Positions 7,830 through 16,628 of a DNA stretch of 64,000 nucleotides are shown one piece after another (the stretch's first letter is position 1; each line of letters begins with the position of its first letter). Origin of the DNA: JANYHF01 sp963732765. Lineage in GTDB: Bacteria > Pseudomonadota > Alphaproteobacteria > Rhizobiales > Hyphomicrobiaceae. A program made the position numbers and the translations under genes. The notes under the pieces are model-generated. The model was not told where the DNA came from, made no database searches, and saw nothing but the letters and a program-made list of their open reading frames with translations. The stretch is from contig CAVTAS010000003.1 in NCBI GenBank assembly GCA_963732765.1, positions 868,001-932,000 on the forward strand. The letters run 5' to 3'.

Positions 7830-9080
7830 TCAGTCGAACCGCTGGTAGGCATCGAACAGCAGCGCCAGCGCACAGCTCAAGAACCCACAAACCGGCACCC
7901 ACGGCCAGCAGACGAAAATGTCGGCGGGCGGTTTGCTTTCGCGCCACTTGATCCAGACCAGGGAGAGATTGATCAGCGCATACAGCACCAGGATGACGCG
8001 CGACGTCAGACCTGCCAGGCGCTCCAGTGGCATCGTCAAGGCAAGGCCGAGGGCAATGGCCACGGCGAGCATGGTCGCGATGACCGGAGTCCTGGTGCGC
8101 GGGCTGACGGCGCCAAGAAATCGCGGCAAGCGCCCCTGCGATGACAGCCCGTAGAGAACGCGCGACGCCATGATAAGCTGCACAATGACGCCATTCAGGA
8201 TCGCGATGATGGCGATAGCGCTCATGATCGCGGGATGCAATCCGGTCAGGCGCTGCAGGGCCAGGGCCAAGGGAGCGTCGGAGTTGGCCAGGTCCTGCGA
8301 TCCTATGGCGCTAAGGGCGACATAAGAGACAAGAAAATAGATTGCCGCGCTGACGGCGAGTGTGAGGAAGATGGCGCGGGGCAATGTCTTGTTGGGCTGC
8401 CGCACTTCCTCGGAAATGTTGACAATGCCCTCAAAGCCGATGAAGGCAAAGACGGCGAGAAGCGAGGCGGACCAAAGACCAGTCCAGGAAGCCGCAAGGT
8501 TGTCGACAACCAGCATATCCGGCAGCTGCTTGAACATCGCGGGATCGGCCCAGATACCGGCGGCAATGAGCAGCAACAGCCCGCCGATTTCGATCACCGT
8601 CATGATGCCGGCCAGGACCACCAACTCAACAATGCCCCAGGCCGCTACCACACCCATTGCCATGACGACAACGGTCGTGATGGTCACCGGCGAGACATCG
8701 ACAAAGACGCGAATATAGCCGACGCTCCCTGTACTGATGGCGGCTGCGGAGATTACCGAGGTGGCAAAGACCAGCAGCCCCGCAGCCAGCGAGAACCATT
8801 CGGATCGGAAGGCGGCCTCGACATAGGCGGCCTCGCTGGCGCTCACCGGTATGCGGCTGCCCAACTCTGCGAAGGTGGCTGCCGTCAGGGACATCATGAC
8901 GGCAGCGGCAACGAAGGCGATCGGGGCGGACGCGCCCGCCTGCCCGGCCATCGATCCGACCAGCACATAGATGCCGGCCCCGATGGTGACGCCGAGCCCA
9001 TAAAGCACCGTGGGCACAAGGGTCAACGACCGTTTCAACCCAGTCGTTGCGGCAGGATGCATATGTGTAATGTCCATCAT
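7830..9080 (-). CDS. APC superfamily amino acid/polyamine permease
   Basis: The 416-residue inner-membrane protein has about 12 hydrophobic helices. It begins TLVPTVLYGLGVTIGAGIYVLVG, whose GxGIGAGI-type unwound helix 1 is the substrate-binding signature of APC amino-acid transporters. FAFIGFEGIVNISEEV is the conserved helix-6 region, where Glu marks the family. It starts 10 bp after the MgtA-type ATPase on the same strand with AGGAG before the ATG, so it is the last gene of a flavodoxin-ATPase-permease operon. The substrate is unknown; such permeases may serve acid or ion stress through amino-acid exchange. Confidence 0.88.
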   Translation of the reverse strand: MMDITHMHPAATTGLKRSLTLVPTVLYGLGVTIGAGIYVLVGSMAGQAGASAPIAFVAAAVMMSLTAATFAELGSRIPVSASEAAYVEAAFRSEWFSLAAGLLVFATSVISAAAISTGSVGYIRVFVDVSPVTITTVVVMAMGVVAAWGIVELVVLAGIMTVIEIGGLLLLIAAGIWADPAMFKQLPDMLVVDNLAASWTGLWSASLLAVFAFIGFEGIVNISEEVRQPNKTLPRAIFLTLAVSAAIYFLVSYVALSAIGSQDLANSDAPLALALQRLTGLHPAIMSAIAIIAILNGVIVQLIMASRVLYGLSSQGRLPRFLGAVSPRTRTPVIATMLAVAIALGLALTMPLERLAGLTSRVILVLYALINLSLVWIKWRESKPPADIFVCWPWVPVCGFLSCALALLFDAYQRFD

Positions 9081-9090
9081 CCCACTCCTG

Positions 9091-11727
9091 TTATCGAACC
9101 CAACGCCGGACCAGCATGACGACGATCAGATAGGTCGTGGTCATCGCAACCAGGAACAGCAGAAATGACGGCGGCGGTGTCACGAAGCCGAATAGAGGGC
9201 CGAGCGGCGTCAGGGGCAGGACCAGCCCGATGGAGACAGCACCCAAAGTGAGGGCCGTGAGGATCGGGTGGGGCCGGCTCAGCCACGGCGCGCCGCGCGT
9301 GCGGATCACGAATATGACCAGGCATTGGGTCGCCAGGGACTCCATGAACCACCCGGTCTGGAACAGGCTCGCGTTGGCGCTGAACAGGAACCACAAGGCG
9401 GCGAACGTCAGGAAGTCGAACAGGGAACTGATCGGCCCCAGCACCATCATGTAGCGTTGGATGGTCGCCAGATCCCAATGCACCGGCGCTTGCAGCGCCT
9501 CCTGGTCGACGTTGTCGAAGGGCACTCCGATCTCCGAGCAATCATAGAGCAGATTGTTGAGCAGCACCTGGGTGGGCAGCATGGGAAGGAACGGCAGGAA
9601 CAAGGCCGCCGCCGCCATGCTCAGCATGTTGCCGAGATTTGAACTCGACCCCATCAGAATGTACTTGGTGACATTCTCGACCGTGCGCCTACCCTCCAGT
9701 ATGCCGGTGTGAACAGCGCCAAGATCGTGGTCCAGCAGCACAATATCGGCGGCCTCCTTGGCGACGTCTGCGGCCGTATCGACCGAAATGCCGACATCGG
9801 CGCTGTGCAGTGCAGCGGCGTCATTGACCCCGTCGCCCAGAAACCCAACCACCTGCCCGGACTGTTTCAAGGCGGCGATCACGCGCTGCTTCTGCTGCGG
9901 TGTCACACGGCAGAACAGATTGACCGACGGCACGCGCGCCCGCAGAGCCTCGCTGCTCAAGTCCGTCAGCTCACGCCCGGTCAGGATGCCTGTCACCGGA
10001 ATGCCGATCTCTTTGCAAATGTGCTGCGTGATCTGCTCGTTGTCGCCGGTGAGGATCTTGACGCCAACGCCAGCCGACGCCAGGTCGCGGATGGCGGCCG
10101 CCGCATCGCGCTTGGGGGGATCGACGAACACTGCGAAGCCGGAAAACGTCAGATCGGATTCATCATCGTGGGTAGCCGACGCATGCGTTCGGTCAACCGA
10201 CCTGTAGGCAATGCCGAGCGCGCGGAACCCATCCCGGCCCAACCTCTCGAACCGATCCAACAGGTGCTTGCGTTCGGCTACGCCCATGGACGACACGCCA
10301 TCGCCGGTTGTGGCGATATGCGTTGAGAGGCGGACGATCTCCTCGGGCGCTCCCTTCAAGACCAGCAAACGCACCTCGCCATTGTCGAGCAGTACCGAAA
10401 CGCGGCGGCGTTCGAAGTCGAATGGCACCTCATCGATCTTGCGCCATTGCGCAAGATCCAGAGTACGAAAGTCGAGAACCGCCTTGTCCAGCGGGCTTTT
10501 GATACCGCTCTCAAACGCGCTGTTCAGATAGGCCAGCCGGAAAACCTCGTCGGAATCCTGGCCGGCGCCATCGATGTGTTTCTCCAGACGAACAACGGAT
10601 TCCGTCAGCGTCCCCGTTTTATCGGTACACAGGATGTCCATCGCGCCGAGGTCATGGATTGACGCCAGGCGCTTGACGATCACCTGCCGGCGCGCCATCC
10701 GGCGCGCGCCATTGGCGAGCGTCACGGTGACGACCATGGGCAGCAGCTCGGGCGTGAGCCCAACCGCGAGCGCGAGCGCGAACAGCAGCAACTCCAGCAA
10801 TGGGCGCTGGAAGAGAACGCTCGCAGCCACGACGAACAGCACCAGGAAGATCGTCAGGCGTAGCATCAGGTAGCCGAAGCCATGGATGCCGCGCTCGAAG
10901 GCGTCGGGTGGGCGTTGCGACGCCAGCGTTCCGGCAAGCCCGCCAAGTTCGGTCGCGCGGCCGGTGCGGCAGACCAGAGCGGTGGCGGCACCGCTGATCA
11001 CCGAGGTTCCCATCGGCAGCCAGTTCAGCGCAGCCGATGCTTCGCCAGATCCGCCGGGATCGTCCGTAGCATGCTTTTCGACCGGGTAGGGTTCGCCCGT
11101 GAAGAGAGCCTGGTTCAGGAAGAAGTCCCGTCCGGTGAGCATCCGGCAATCGGCCGGTACGATATCGCCGGCCGCTAGATGCACCACATCGCCGGGCACG
11201 ATCTCGCTTACCGGGAGGCTCTGCTCGGCGCCATCCCGCAGTACGTTGGCCCGCAGCGACACCGACTTACGTAGCGCCTCGACGGCATTCTCGGCACCCA
11301 GTTGTTGCGCGACGTCGAGCACCACGCTGAGCAGAACGATGATGACGATGAGGGCAAAACTCGTCACCTCGCCGGTCCAGGCCGACAGTCCGCTGGCCAA
11401 CAACAAGATGAGGATCAGGGGATTGGCAAAGCGGTCGAGGATCTGCCGCCACAGGGGTCTGCGGCGGTGATTCATGGCGTCGTTTGGGCCGTGCACCTTG
11501 AGTCGCCGTCGGGCGGTATCGGAGCCAAGGCCAGCGGTGCCCGTCCCGAGATCTGCGAACAGATGATCGAGAGGCGCGCGCCACGGCGGAACGTCCGTAT
11601 CAGGACTTCTGGTTGGCTGCGTTGTCTTGGCGGTATCGGGTTGAACCCATAATCGCGACGCCTGCATCAGGTTCACCGCCGGTGCCAATTCATTGAGCGT
11701 TTGGCTTGGTCTGCCGCTTGTCGTCAT
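9091..11727 (-). CDS. mgtA: P-type ATPase, MgtA/MgtB (type IIIB) Mg2+ transporter family
   Basis: The 878-residue inner-membrane pump has the phosphorylation motif CTDKTGTLTE with Asp369, the hinge GDGVNDAAALHSADVGISV, and TGE in the actuator domain. The MgtA-type C-terminus is clear: NVTKYILMGSSSNLGNM, LPTQVLLNNLLYD and IPFD/VPFDNVD. This family imports Mg2+ using ATP. Its ATG lies inside the ATGA overlap with the flavodoxin stop, so the two are translationally coupled. An FNR/FixK-type box lies upstream of the flavodoxin gene, so oxygen-linked control is probable; I see no obvious Mg-sensing leader in the 55 bp between box and flavodoxin start. Cation specificity is inferred from family. 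Confidence 0.92.
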   Translation of the reverse strand: MTTSGRPSQTLNELAPAVNLMQASRLWVQPDTAKTTQPTRSPDTDVPPWRAPLDHLFADLGTGTAGLGSDTARRRLKVHGPNDAMNHRRRPLWRQILDRFANPLILILLLASGLSAWTGEVTSFALIVIIVLLSVVLDVAQQLGAENAVEALRKSVSLRANVLRDGAEQSLPVSEIVPGDVVHLAAGDIVPADCRMLTGRDFFLNQALFTGEPYPVEKHATDDPGGSGEASAALNWLPMGTSVISGAATALVCRTGRATELGGLAGTLASQRPPDAFERGIHGFGYLMLRLTIFLVLFVVAASVLFQRPLLELLLFALALAVGLTPELLPMVVTVTLANGARRMARRQVIVKRLASIHDLGAMDILCTDKTGTLTESVVRLEKHIDGAGQDSDEVFRLAYLNSAFESGIKSPLDKAVLDFRTLDLAQWRKIDEVPFDFERRRVSVLLDNGEVRLLVLKGAPEEIVRLSTHIATTGDGVSSMGVAERKHLLDRFERLGRDGFRALGIAYRSVDRTHASATHDDESDLTFSGFAVFVDPPKRDAAAAIRDLASAGVGVKILTGDNEQITQHICKEIGIPVTGILTGRELTDLSSEALRARVPSVNLFCRVTPQQKQRVIAALKQSGQVVGFLGDGVNDAAALHSADVGISVDTAADVAKEAADIVLLDHDLGAVHTGILEGRRTVENVTKYILMGSSSNLGNMLSMAAAALFLPFLPMLPTQVLLNNLLYDCSEIGVPFDNVDQEALQAPVHWDLATIQRYMMVLGPISSLFDFLTFAALWFLFSANASLFQTGWFMESLATQCLVIFVIRTRGAPWLSRPHPILTALTLGAVSIGLVLPLTPLGPLFGFVTPPPSFLLFLVAMTTTYLIVVMLVRRWVR

Positions 11728-12230
11728 GCCGCCAATCGCAGCGGCGCCAGCTTGCGAACGAATTCCGCCACTTGCGTTGCATCGCGGCCGCTCTTGCGGT
11801 CGACCTCCCGGATGGCGAGCCGCGCGATCGCAGGACGGCCGGCAAGCTCGTCCAATTCGTTGAATGCCGCTTTTGGATCACTGCCGGCGAGCGTGACGAA
11901 GGTCGCAAATCGCGTCGATGGCGTTGCGGCATGTCCGTTAGCTTTCAGCCAGCCACGAACCGGAGCTGCGATGCGTCCCACCCAGATTGGGCCACCGACA
12001 ACAACCAGATCGTATGTGCCGACTTGGTGCGTTGCGGGCCGGACGGGCATCTCGGCCCGTGTGAATGCCGCCCAGGCAAGGCGTGCATAGGTCATGAAGC
12101 CAGGGCTGGGCTGGCGGATCGGCACGATCTCCTCAAGATCGGCATTCAGACTGCCCGCCAATCGCAGCGCCAAATCCTTGGTTGTTCCTGACAAGGAGTA
12201 ATAGGCCAGCAATGTTCTTGGGTTCGCCAT
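11724..12230 (-). CDS. Flavodoxin-fold protein
   Basis: The 168-residue protein starts with TLLAYYSLSGTTKDLA, the FMN phosphate-binding loop of flavodoxins (residues 12-18), followed by DLVVVGGPIWVGRIAAPVRGWL, the second flavin loop. It is likely a small cytoplasmic electron carrier or an NAD(P)H-dependent reductase-like protein. Its first-gene position in an operon with a P-type ATPase and an APC permease is unusual. An FNR/FixK-like box centred about 62 bp upstream of the ATG suggests induction at low oxygen. The exact partner is unknown. Confidence 0.85.
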   Translation of the reverse strand: MANPRTLLAYYSLSGTTKDLALRLAGSLNADLEEIVPIRQPSPGFMTYARLAWAAFTRAEMPVRPATHQVGTYDLVVVGGPIWVGRIAAPVRGWLKANGHAATPSTRFATFVTLAGSDPKAAFNELDELAGRPAIARLAIREVDRKSGRDATQVAEFVRKLAPLRLAA

Positions 12231-12285
12231 AGCTACCTCCTGCGCAGCAATTTAAAAAGTATCTGCCGGCGGTGGCTTGGCAGCT

Positions 12286-12299
12286 TTGATGCTCGTCAA
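12286..12299. promoter_or_regulatory. FNR/FixK-type box upstream of flavodoxin-mgtA-APC operon
   Basis: TTGATGCTCGTCAA matches TTGAT-N4-ATCAA with one mismatch (GTCAA half). It is centred about 62 bp from the flavodoxin ATG, a spacing compatible with class II activation. Confidence 0.65.
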
Positions 12300-12665
12300 T
12301 TCGCTGCTGTTGGCGTCACCAGTTCCGAATGATCGAGAACAGTGGCGGGCAATCGGATGGCGCTTATCCGCTCGACGTTCACGATGCCGAAATCGAGGGC
12401 AAGATCGCACATCGGATCGAGTGCGAATTGCAGCATGCGTTGCTTTCCGGGGCCCAGCGAGGATGGTCGTTTGCTGCCGACGGCCAATGATGCCTCCGTG
12501 GCTATTGGCCGGCCTCATACCTCGATTGAAAGTTCCCACTCATGTCATTTTCTACCACTCGTAACGCCTCCCGGACGTTCGGCGCGCAAGAAAAAAGGCG
12601 CGCCGAATTCCGGGAAGCGTAGTGACGATGACCATCGGATGGGTGGCGAGTTTCGCTCGGCAGTA
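12300..12665. other. Intergenic region between PHA synthase and flavodoxin genes
   Basis: No secure gene. A 63-codon minus-strand frame (12296-12487) starts with TTG five bases after GGAGG and reads LQFALDPMCDLALDFGIVN in its middle; it is open but has no family I recognise and would run into the FNR box. It may be a small gene or remnant. I see no strong terminator for the operon or for phaC. Confidence 0.3.
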
Positions 12666-14570
12666 TCAGTCCTCGAATACATATGTGCCAGGCGCATCGC
12701 ACAGCGGTCGATGACCTGACGCGGGAGCGCCGAATGACGGTGGTGCGATTGGCGGTCCTGAGCGTGTCGCCAGCCATGAAGCCCATTCCGGCCACCATGA
12801 GCCCGCCTTGGCCGGGGCGGCCGCAGTCCAGGCGTCCGGGTCCAGGTAGTGTTCGCCGTTGTATTTTGTCAGCACCTGATACGTGCGGCGATTGCCTGCC
12901 GGCGCCGAAACGATCCCTGCATTGTGACCTCCGGACGTCAGCAGGAATGTCACTTCGGTATCGGTGAGCAAATGGATCTTATGCACCGAACGCCAAGGCG
13001 CAACATGGTCGCGGGTCGTGCCGACGACAAACAGCGGGGCGCGAACATCGGTCAGCGCAACGGGCTTGCCGTCCACGTGGTGGCGCCCTTCGGCTAAGTC
13101 GTTCTCAAGGAAGAGCCGGCGCAAATACTCCGAATGCATCTTATACGGCATGCGCGTGGCGTCGGCGTTCCAGGCCAGCAGATCAATCATCGGAGTTCGC
13201 TCTCCCATGAGGTAGTCGTGCACGATGCGCGACCAGACAAGATCGTTGGAGCGCAGCATCTGGAAAGCGCCCGACATCTGTTTGGTGTCGAGAAATCCCT
13301 GCTCCCACATCAGATCCTCAAGGAAGCTGAGCTGACTGTCGTTGATGAACAGCATCAGCTCACCAGCCTCGTGGAAGTCCGTCTGGGCCGCAAACAGGCT
13401 GATCGACTTCAGCCGTTCGTCGCCGTCGCGGGCCATGGCGGCGGCGGCGATCGCGAGCAGTGTGCCGCCGATGCAGTAGCCGGCGGCATGGATGGGTTGG
13501 CTGGTGACGCTTGATACAACGTCGGCTGCGTCCATCACGCCGAGCTTGCGGTAATCGTCCAAGCTGAGATCGCGCTCCTCCGGCCCCGGGTTCTTCCATG
13601 ACACCATGAAGACCGTGAAACCTTGTCCGGTCAGATACGTCACCAGCGAATTGTGCGGAGATAGATCAAGGATATAGTACTTCATGATCCAGGCCGGCAC
13701 GATCAGTATCGGCTCAGGGCGAACCGTACTTGTGGTGGGCGCGTATTGGATCAGTTCGATCAATCGATTGCGGTAGATCACCTTCCCTGGCGTGGCGGCG
13801 ACATCGCGTCCGACCCGGAAAGCATCGCTTCCGACCGGCTTGCGGCCCGAAACAGCGTGCTCCCAGTCCTCAACGAGGTTCTGCGAGCCGCGCACAATGT
13901 TCATGCCGCCCTGCTCGAAAGTTCGCTGCAGGACATCGGGATTGGTCAGAAAGAAATTCGACGGCGACACCATATCGAGAAACTGCCGGCTGGCGAACTC
14001 CAGAGCCCTCTCGTGCTGTCTGGTGACGCCGCGAACACCCGTTGTCGCATTGTGCCACCACTGCTGCTGCAACAGGAATGATTGATAGAAGACATTATAA
14101 GGCCAAGTCTGCCACGCAGCGCCAACAAAGCGCCGGTCCTGCGGCAGTGGCAGAATGCACGGAGTTGCCGCCTGCCCTTCGATGGCGCATCGACCAAGGT
14201 AATGCGCCAGCCGGATGGTCTTGCGGGCCGACTTCTCTAGAAGCTGCATCTGCTTGCCGGGCGAAGCGGCAAGATGCATGGCCCAGTCAAGGTAGGCCTC
14301 GGCGAGTGCGGCCGGCGACAGCCCAGCAGTGAAGCGAGCAACCGAGGCATGCAGCGCCCGATCGATCAGTTCACCGAGTGCCGTGGACGCATAAGAATCG
14401 CGAACCATCGCGTCTGGCGGCGGCGTGGCAGTCCTGAATGCCGACGTCTGCGCCGGTAGTTCGACGTCGGCGGACGGGCGAGCGGCACCGGAAGGCTTAG
14501 CGGCAATGGGCGGTGGCGGCCTTTCAGCCCTTTCAGTCGAACTCCCGACCTGCGCCTGCTGGGTCATCAT
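12666..14570 (-). CDS. phaC: Poly(3-hydroxyalkanoate) synthase, stress-island paralogue
   Basis: The 634-residue protein is a class I-type PhaC, which polymerises hydroxyacyl-CoA on the surface of PHA granules. The lipase-like box GYCIGG contains the catalytic Cys366. The catalytic Asp region is VVGTTRDHVAPW and the His lies in TSGGHNAGIVS. The C-terminus has the typical GSWWPEWASWL. An Ala/Pro-rich N-terminal extension of about 60 residues precedes the conserved part. A FixK/FNR-like box lies about 67 bp upstream, so this copy is probably induced at low oxygen, whereas the copy at 19.7 kb has no such box. PHA synthesis would act as an electron sink. Confidence 0.92.
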   Translation of the reverse strand: MMTQQAQVGSSTERAERPPPPIAAKPSGAARPSADVELPAQTSAFRTATPPPDAMVRDSYASTALGELIDRALHASVARFTAGLSPAALAEAYLDWAMHLAASPGKQMQLLEKSARKTIRLAHYLGRCAIEGQAATPCILPLPQDRRFVGAAWQTWPYNVFYQSFLLQQQWWHNATTGVRGVTRQHERALEFASRQFLDMVSPSNFFLTNPDVLQRTFEQGGMNIVRGSQNLVEDWEHAVSGRKPVGSDAFRVGRDVAATPGKVIYRNRLIELIQYAPTTSTVRPEPILIVPAWIMKYYILDLSPHNSLVTYLTGQGFTVFMVSWKNPGPEERDLSLDDYRKLGVMDAADVVSSVTSQPIHAAGYCIGGTLLAIAAAAMARDGDERLKSISLFAAQTDFHEAGELMLFINDSQLSFLEDLMWEQGFLDTKQMSGAFQMLRSNDLVWSRIVHDYLMGERTPMIDLLAWNADATRMPYKMHSEYLRRLFLENDLAEGRHHVDGKPVALTDVRAPLFVVGTTRDHVAPWRSVHKIHLLTDTEVTFLLTSGGHNAGIVSAPAGNRRTYQVLTKYNGEHYLDPDAWTAAAPAKAGSWWPEWASWLATRSGPPIAPPSFGAPASGHRPLCDAPGTYVFED

Positions 14571-14630
14571 CCGAGCCTTATCCTCGCAACTTGAGCGCAG
14601 GCAGCCTCGCCCGGCGCAACACAGCTGGCG

Positions 14631-14644
14631 TTGACCGGCATCAA
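14631..14644. promoter_or_regulatory. FNR/FixK-type box upstream of stress-island phaC
   Basis: TTGACCGGCATCAA has one mismatch from TTGAT-N4-ATCAA. It is centred about 67 bp from the phaC ATG on the minus strand. The gap 14571-14946 between phaC and the SHOCT gene holds this box, a second one at 14870, and an unconvincing 80-codon frame. Confidence 0.6.
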
Positions 14645-14869
14645 TGCCGCCGCCGCCTGCCCGTTACCACCGGCGGGTCGCAAGCGGCCACAGGCAGCGC
14701 AGATCGCAAATGCTCAAAGCCTCAAGCGCTTGTCCGGGCGTGCCAGACGCAGTGTGGTTGCCGAACGCGTGCTGCTCGGAGCGCTCTTGCGCGAAGGCGA
14801 TGGCTGGACGGACTTTGACATCGATAGCGAGCGGGCAAGCCTCCAGGTGGCCGTAGAGCTGCGCCAGCC

Positions 14870-14883
14870 TTGATCTTCGTCAA
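14870..14883. promoter_or_regulatory. FNR/FixK-type box upstream of SHOCT-DUF302 operon
   Basis: TTGATCTTCGTCAA has one mismatch (GTCAA half). Its centre is about 70 bp upstream of the SHOCT gene ATG at 14947. Confidence 0.62.
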
Positions 14884-14946
14884 CGCGGGCCGGTTTCGGT
14901 TCGGGTAGATCTCACCGGTCGAGTCAGCGCGCAAGGGAGATCGACA

Positions 14947-15192
14947 ATGATGTTCGATGGATGGATGGGTGGCGGGTGGCCATTTGGCGGCCTGTTGTGG
15001 CTGGCCGTCCTGGGCCTCGCCATCTATGGCCTGGTGCATCTCGTCCGTTCACGGACACCGGAAGGTTCGGTCGACGCCGGCTCTGGTTCGGTTGCCCTCA
15101 AGACCCTCGATGAGCGCTATGCCAAGAGCGAGATCGACCGTGAGGAGTACCTGCGCCGCAAGCGCGATATTCTCGGAAAGGGCGAGCAATGA
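14947..15192 (+). CDS. Small membrane protein with SHOCT domain
   Basis: The 81-residue protein has a Gly/Trp-rich start, one transmembrane helix (GLLWLAVLGLAIYGLVHLV, about residues 15-33) and a C-terminal SHOCT motif (LKTLDERYAKSEIDREEY followed by RRKRDIL, about 52-77). SHOCT segments are short helical modules usually at protein ends and are thought to mediate oligomerisation. The ATG follows AAGGGAG. Its stop overlaps the DUF302 start (ATGA), so both are coupled. Function unknown; probably an inner-membrane partner of the DUF302 protein. Confidence 0.82.
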   Translation: MMFDGWMGGGWPFGGLLWLAVLGLAIYGLVHLVRSRTPEGSVDAGSGSVALKTLDERYAKSEIDREEYLRRKRDILGKGEQ

Positions 15193-15587
15193 GATTCTAT
15201 ATGTCCCGGACGCTTACGGGCCGCTTCGATGATGTCATCCAGAAGGTGACCGAAGCACTCAAGTCCGAAGGTTTCGGTATTCTCACCGACATCGATGTTC
15301 GCGAAACTATGAAGAAGAAACTGGACGTCGACTGGCGGCCCTACCGCATTCTGGGCGCGTGTAACCCGCCGCTGGCACACCAGGCGCTGCAGGCCGAGGA
15401 TAAGATCGGGACGATGCTGCCGTGCAATGTCATCGTGCAGGATGTTGGCGAGGGCAGGATCGAAGTTGCCGCAATCGATCCATCGACCACCATGGCGCAT
15501 GTCGGCAATGCCAAGCTCGCGGGATTGGCGGCCGAAGTGCGCAGCAAACTCGAAGCCGTTCTCGACAGATTGCAGGCGGCGCCTTGA
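15189..15587 (+). CDS. DUF302 family protein
   Basis: The 132-residue protein matches DUF302: FDDVIQKVTEALKSEGFGIL near residues 13-32, then TDIDVRETMKKKL, YRILGACNPPLAHQAL and LPCNVIVQDVGEG. DUF302 proteins are small alpha/beta domains of unknown biochemical role; the conserved ACNPPLA segment carries the Cys. No signal peptide is present, so it is probably cytoplasmic or membrane-associated through its SHOCT partner. The TGA stop is embedded in a perfect FNR/FixK box that likely drives the next gene. Confidence 0.85.
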   Translation: MRFYMSRTLTGRFDDVIQKVTEALKSEGFGILTDIDVRETMKKKLDVDWRPYRILGACNPPLAHQALQAEDKIGTMLPCNVIVQDVGEGRIEVAAIDPSTTMAHVGNAKLAGLAAEVRSKLEAVLDRLQAAP

Positions 15588-15597
15588 TCGAAATCAA
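15584..15597. promoter_or_regulatory. Perfect FNR/FixK box upstream of BON-domain gene
   Basis: TTGATCGAAATCAA is an exact TTGAT-N4-ATCAA palindrome, the best site in the window. It overlaps the DUF302 stop codon and lies about 87 bp before the BON gene ATG at 15678. Confidence 0.75.
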
Positions 15598-15677
15598 CGC
15601 GAGGGGCGGCAGCGATTGGCTAACGTTGCAACTGAACTTGCAGCCACAGTCTACATCACCACGAAGGAGTATGAACC

Positions 15678-16331
15678 ATGAAGACGGATGCTCAGATCAA
15701 GGCAGATGTGATCGCCGAGTTGAAGTGGGATGCCGAGATTGAAGAGACCAAGATCGGCGTGGCCGTCAGCAACGGCGCGGTCACGCTGTCCGGCCACAGC
15801 CCCACTTTCCGTCAGAAGATGGAGGCGGCCATGGCGGCCAAACGGGTGAGCGGCGTGCTCGCCATCGTCAACAACATCGAGGTGCTGCTCGACCGCGAAT
15901 TCCGCACCACGGACGAAGGCCTTGCCGAGCGGATCGCCAATGTTCTGAAATGGAATGTCTCGATCCCGGGCAAGGAGATCAAGGCAACCGTCAAGAACGG
16001 CATCGTGACCCTGACAGGTCAGGTCGACTGGCAGTATCAGCGCTCCAACATCCTGCGCAACATCGAGCACGTCGGCGGCGTCGTGAATGTGGTCGATCAC
16101 ATCACCTTGAAGCCGATGGCATCGGCCACCGACGTGCAAAAGAAGATCAAGGATGCCCTGCAACGGCATGCCGATGTCGAGTCCTCGAAGGTCGCGGTGA
16201 CCGTGGCGAACGGCGTTGTGACCCTCACGGGAACCGTTGAGTCTATGGAAGAGATGGACCGTGTCGAGGATGCCGCGTGGACCGCGCCCGGTGTGTCCAA
16301 GGTAATCGACAATCTGCGCGTGGCGGCTTGA
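15678..16331 (+). CDS. Protein with three BON domains
   Basis: The 217-residue protein consists of three BON repeats, at about residues 1-70, 76-144 and 150-217. Each ends with the strand pattern NGAVTLSG, NGIVTLTG and NGVVTLTG and the loop V..V(N/D)N. BON domains bind phospholipid or other hydrophobic surfaces; in OsmY they protect against envelope stress. No signal peptide is visible, so it is probably cytoplasmic unless exported another way. AGGAG lies before the ATG. A perfect FNR/FixK box is upstream, making it the most convincing regulon member in this window. Confidence 0.88.
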   Translation: MKTDAQIKADVIAELKWDAEIEETKIGVAVSNGAVTLSGHSPTFRQKMEAAMAAKRVSGVLAIVNNIEVLLDREFRTTDEGLAERIANVLKWNVSIPGKEIKATVKNGIVTLTGQVDWQYQRSNILRNIEHVGGVVNVVDHITLKPMASATDVQKKIKDALQRHADVESSKVAVTVANGVVTLTGTVESMEEMDRVEDAAWTAPGVSKVIDNLRVAA

Positions 16332-16628
16332 TTGGACTTGTGTCAGGATAGCCCCCCGGTCCTGATGCGAATGCAGGGTCGCGCTCCCGAAGTGGTGCGC
16401 GGCCCTTCATTGTGCGGCCGTATCGTGATCGTCGGATGCTCGGAGGGAACGATCTATCTCACGGGCAAGCGCGTTTCGGTGCTGACGAGGGCGTCGATGC
16501 CGGGATGGTATTGTTCATCGGCGTCGTCATCGGTGTGCTCCGAATACTGATCGTTCCGCCTGCGTTTGGCGTGCCGCCGCCCCCACCATCCCTCGCGTGC
16601 TAACGTTCTGACAGAGCGCGAAGATCGC
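16332..16628. other. Gap between BON gene and glpX
   Basis: I see no gene, hairpin or FNR-type box here. The sequence marks the end of the stress island and the 3' side of convergent glpX. Confidence 0.5.

Noticed and set aside
14631..14873. 80-codon frame between two FNR boxes
   Set aside because: It would start with TTG inside one box and end in the next, with no ribosome site and Ala-rich composition typical of spurious frames.
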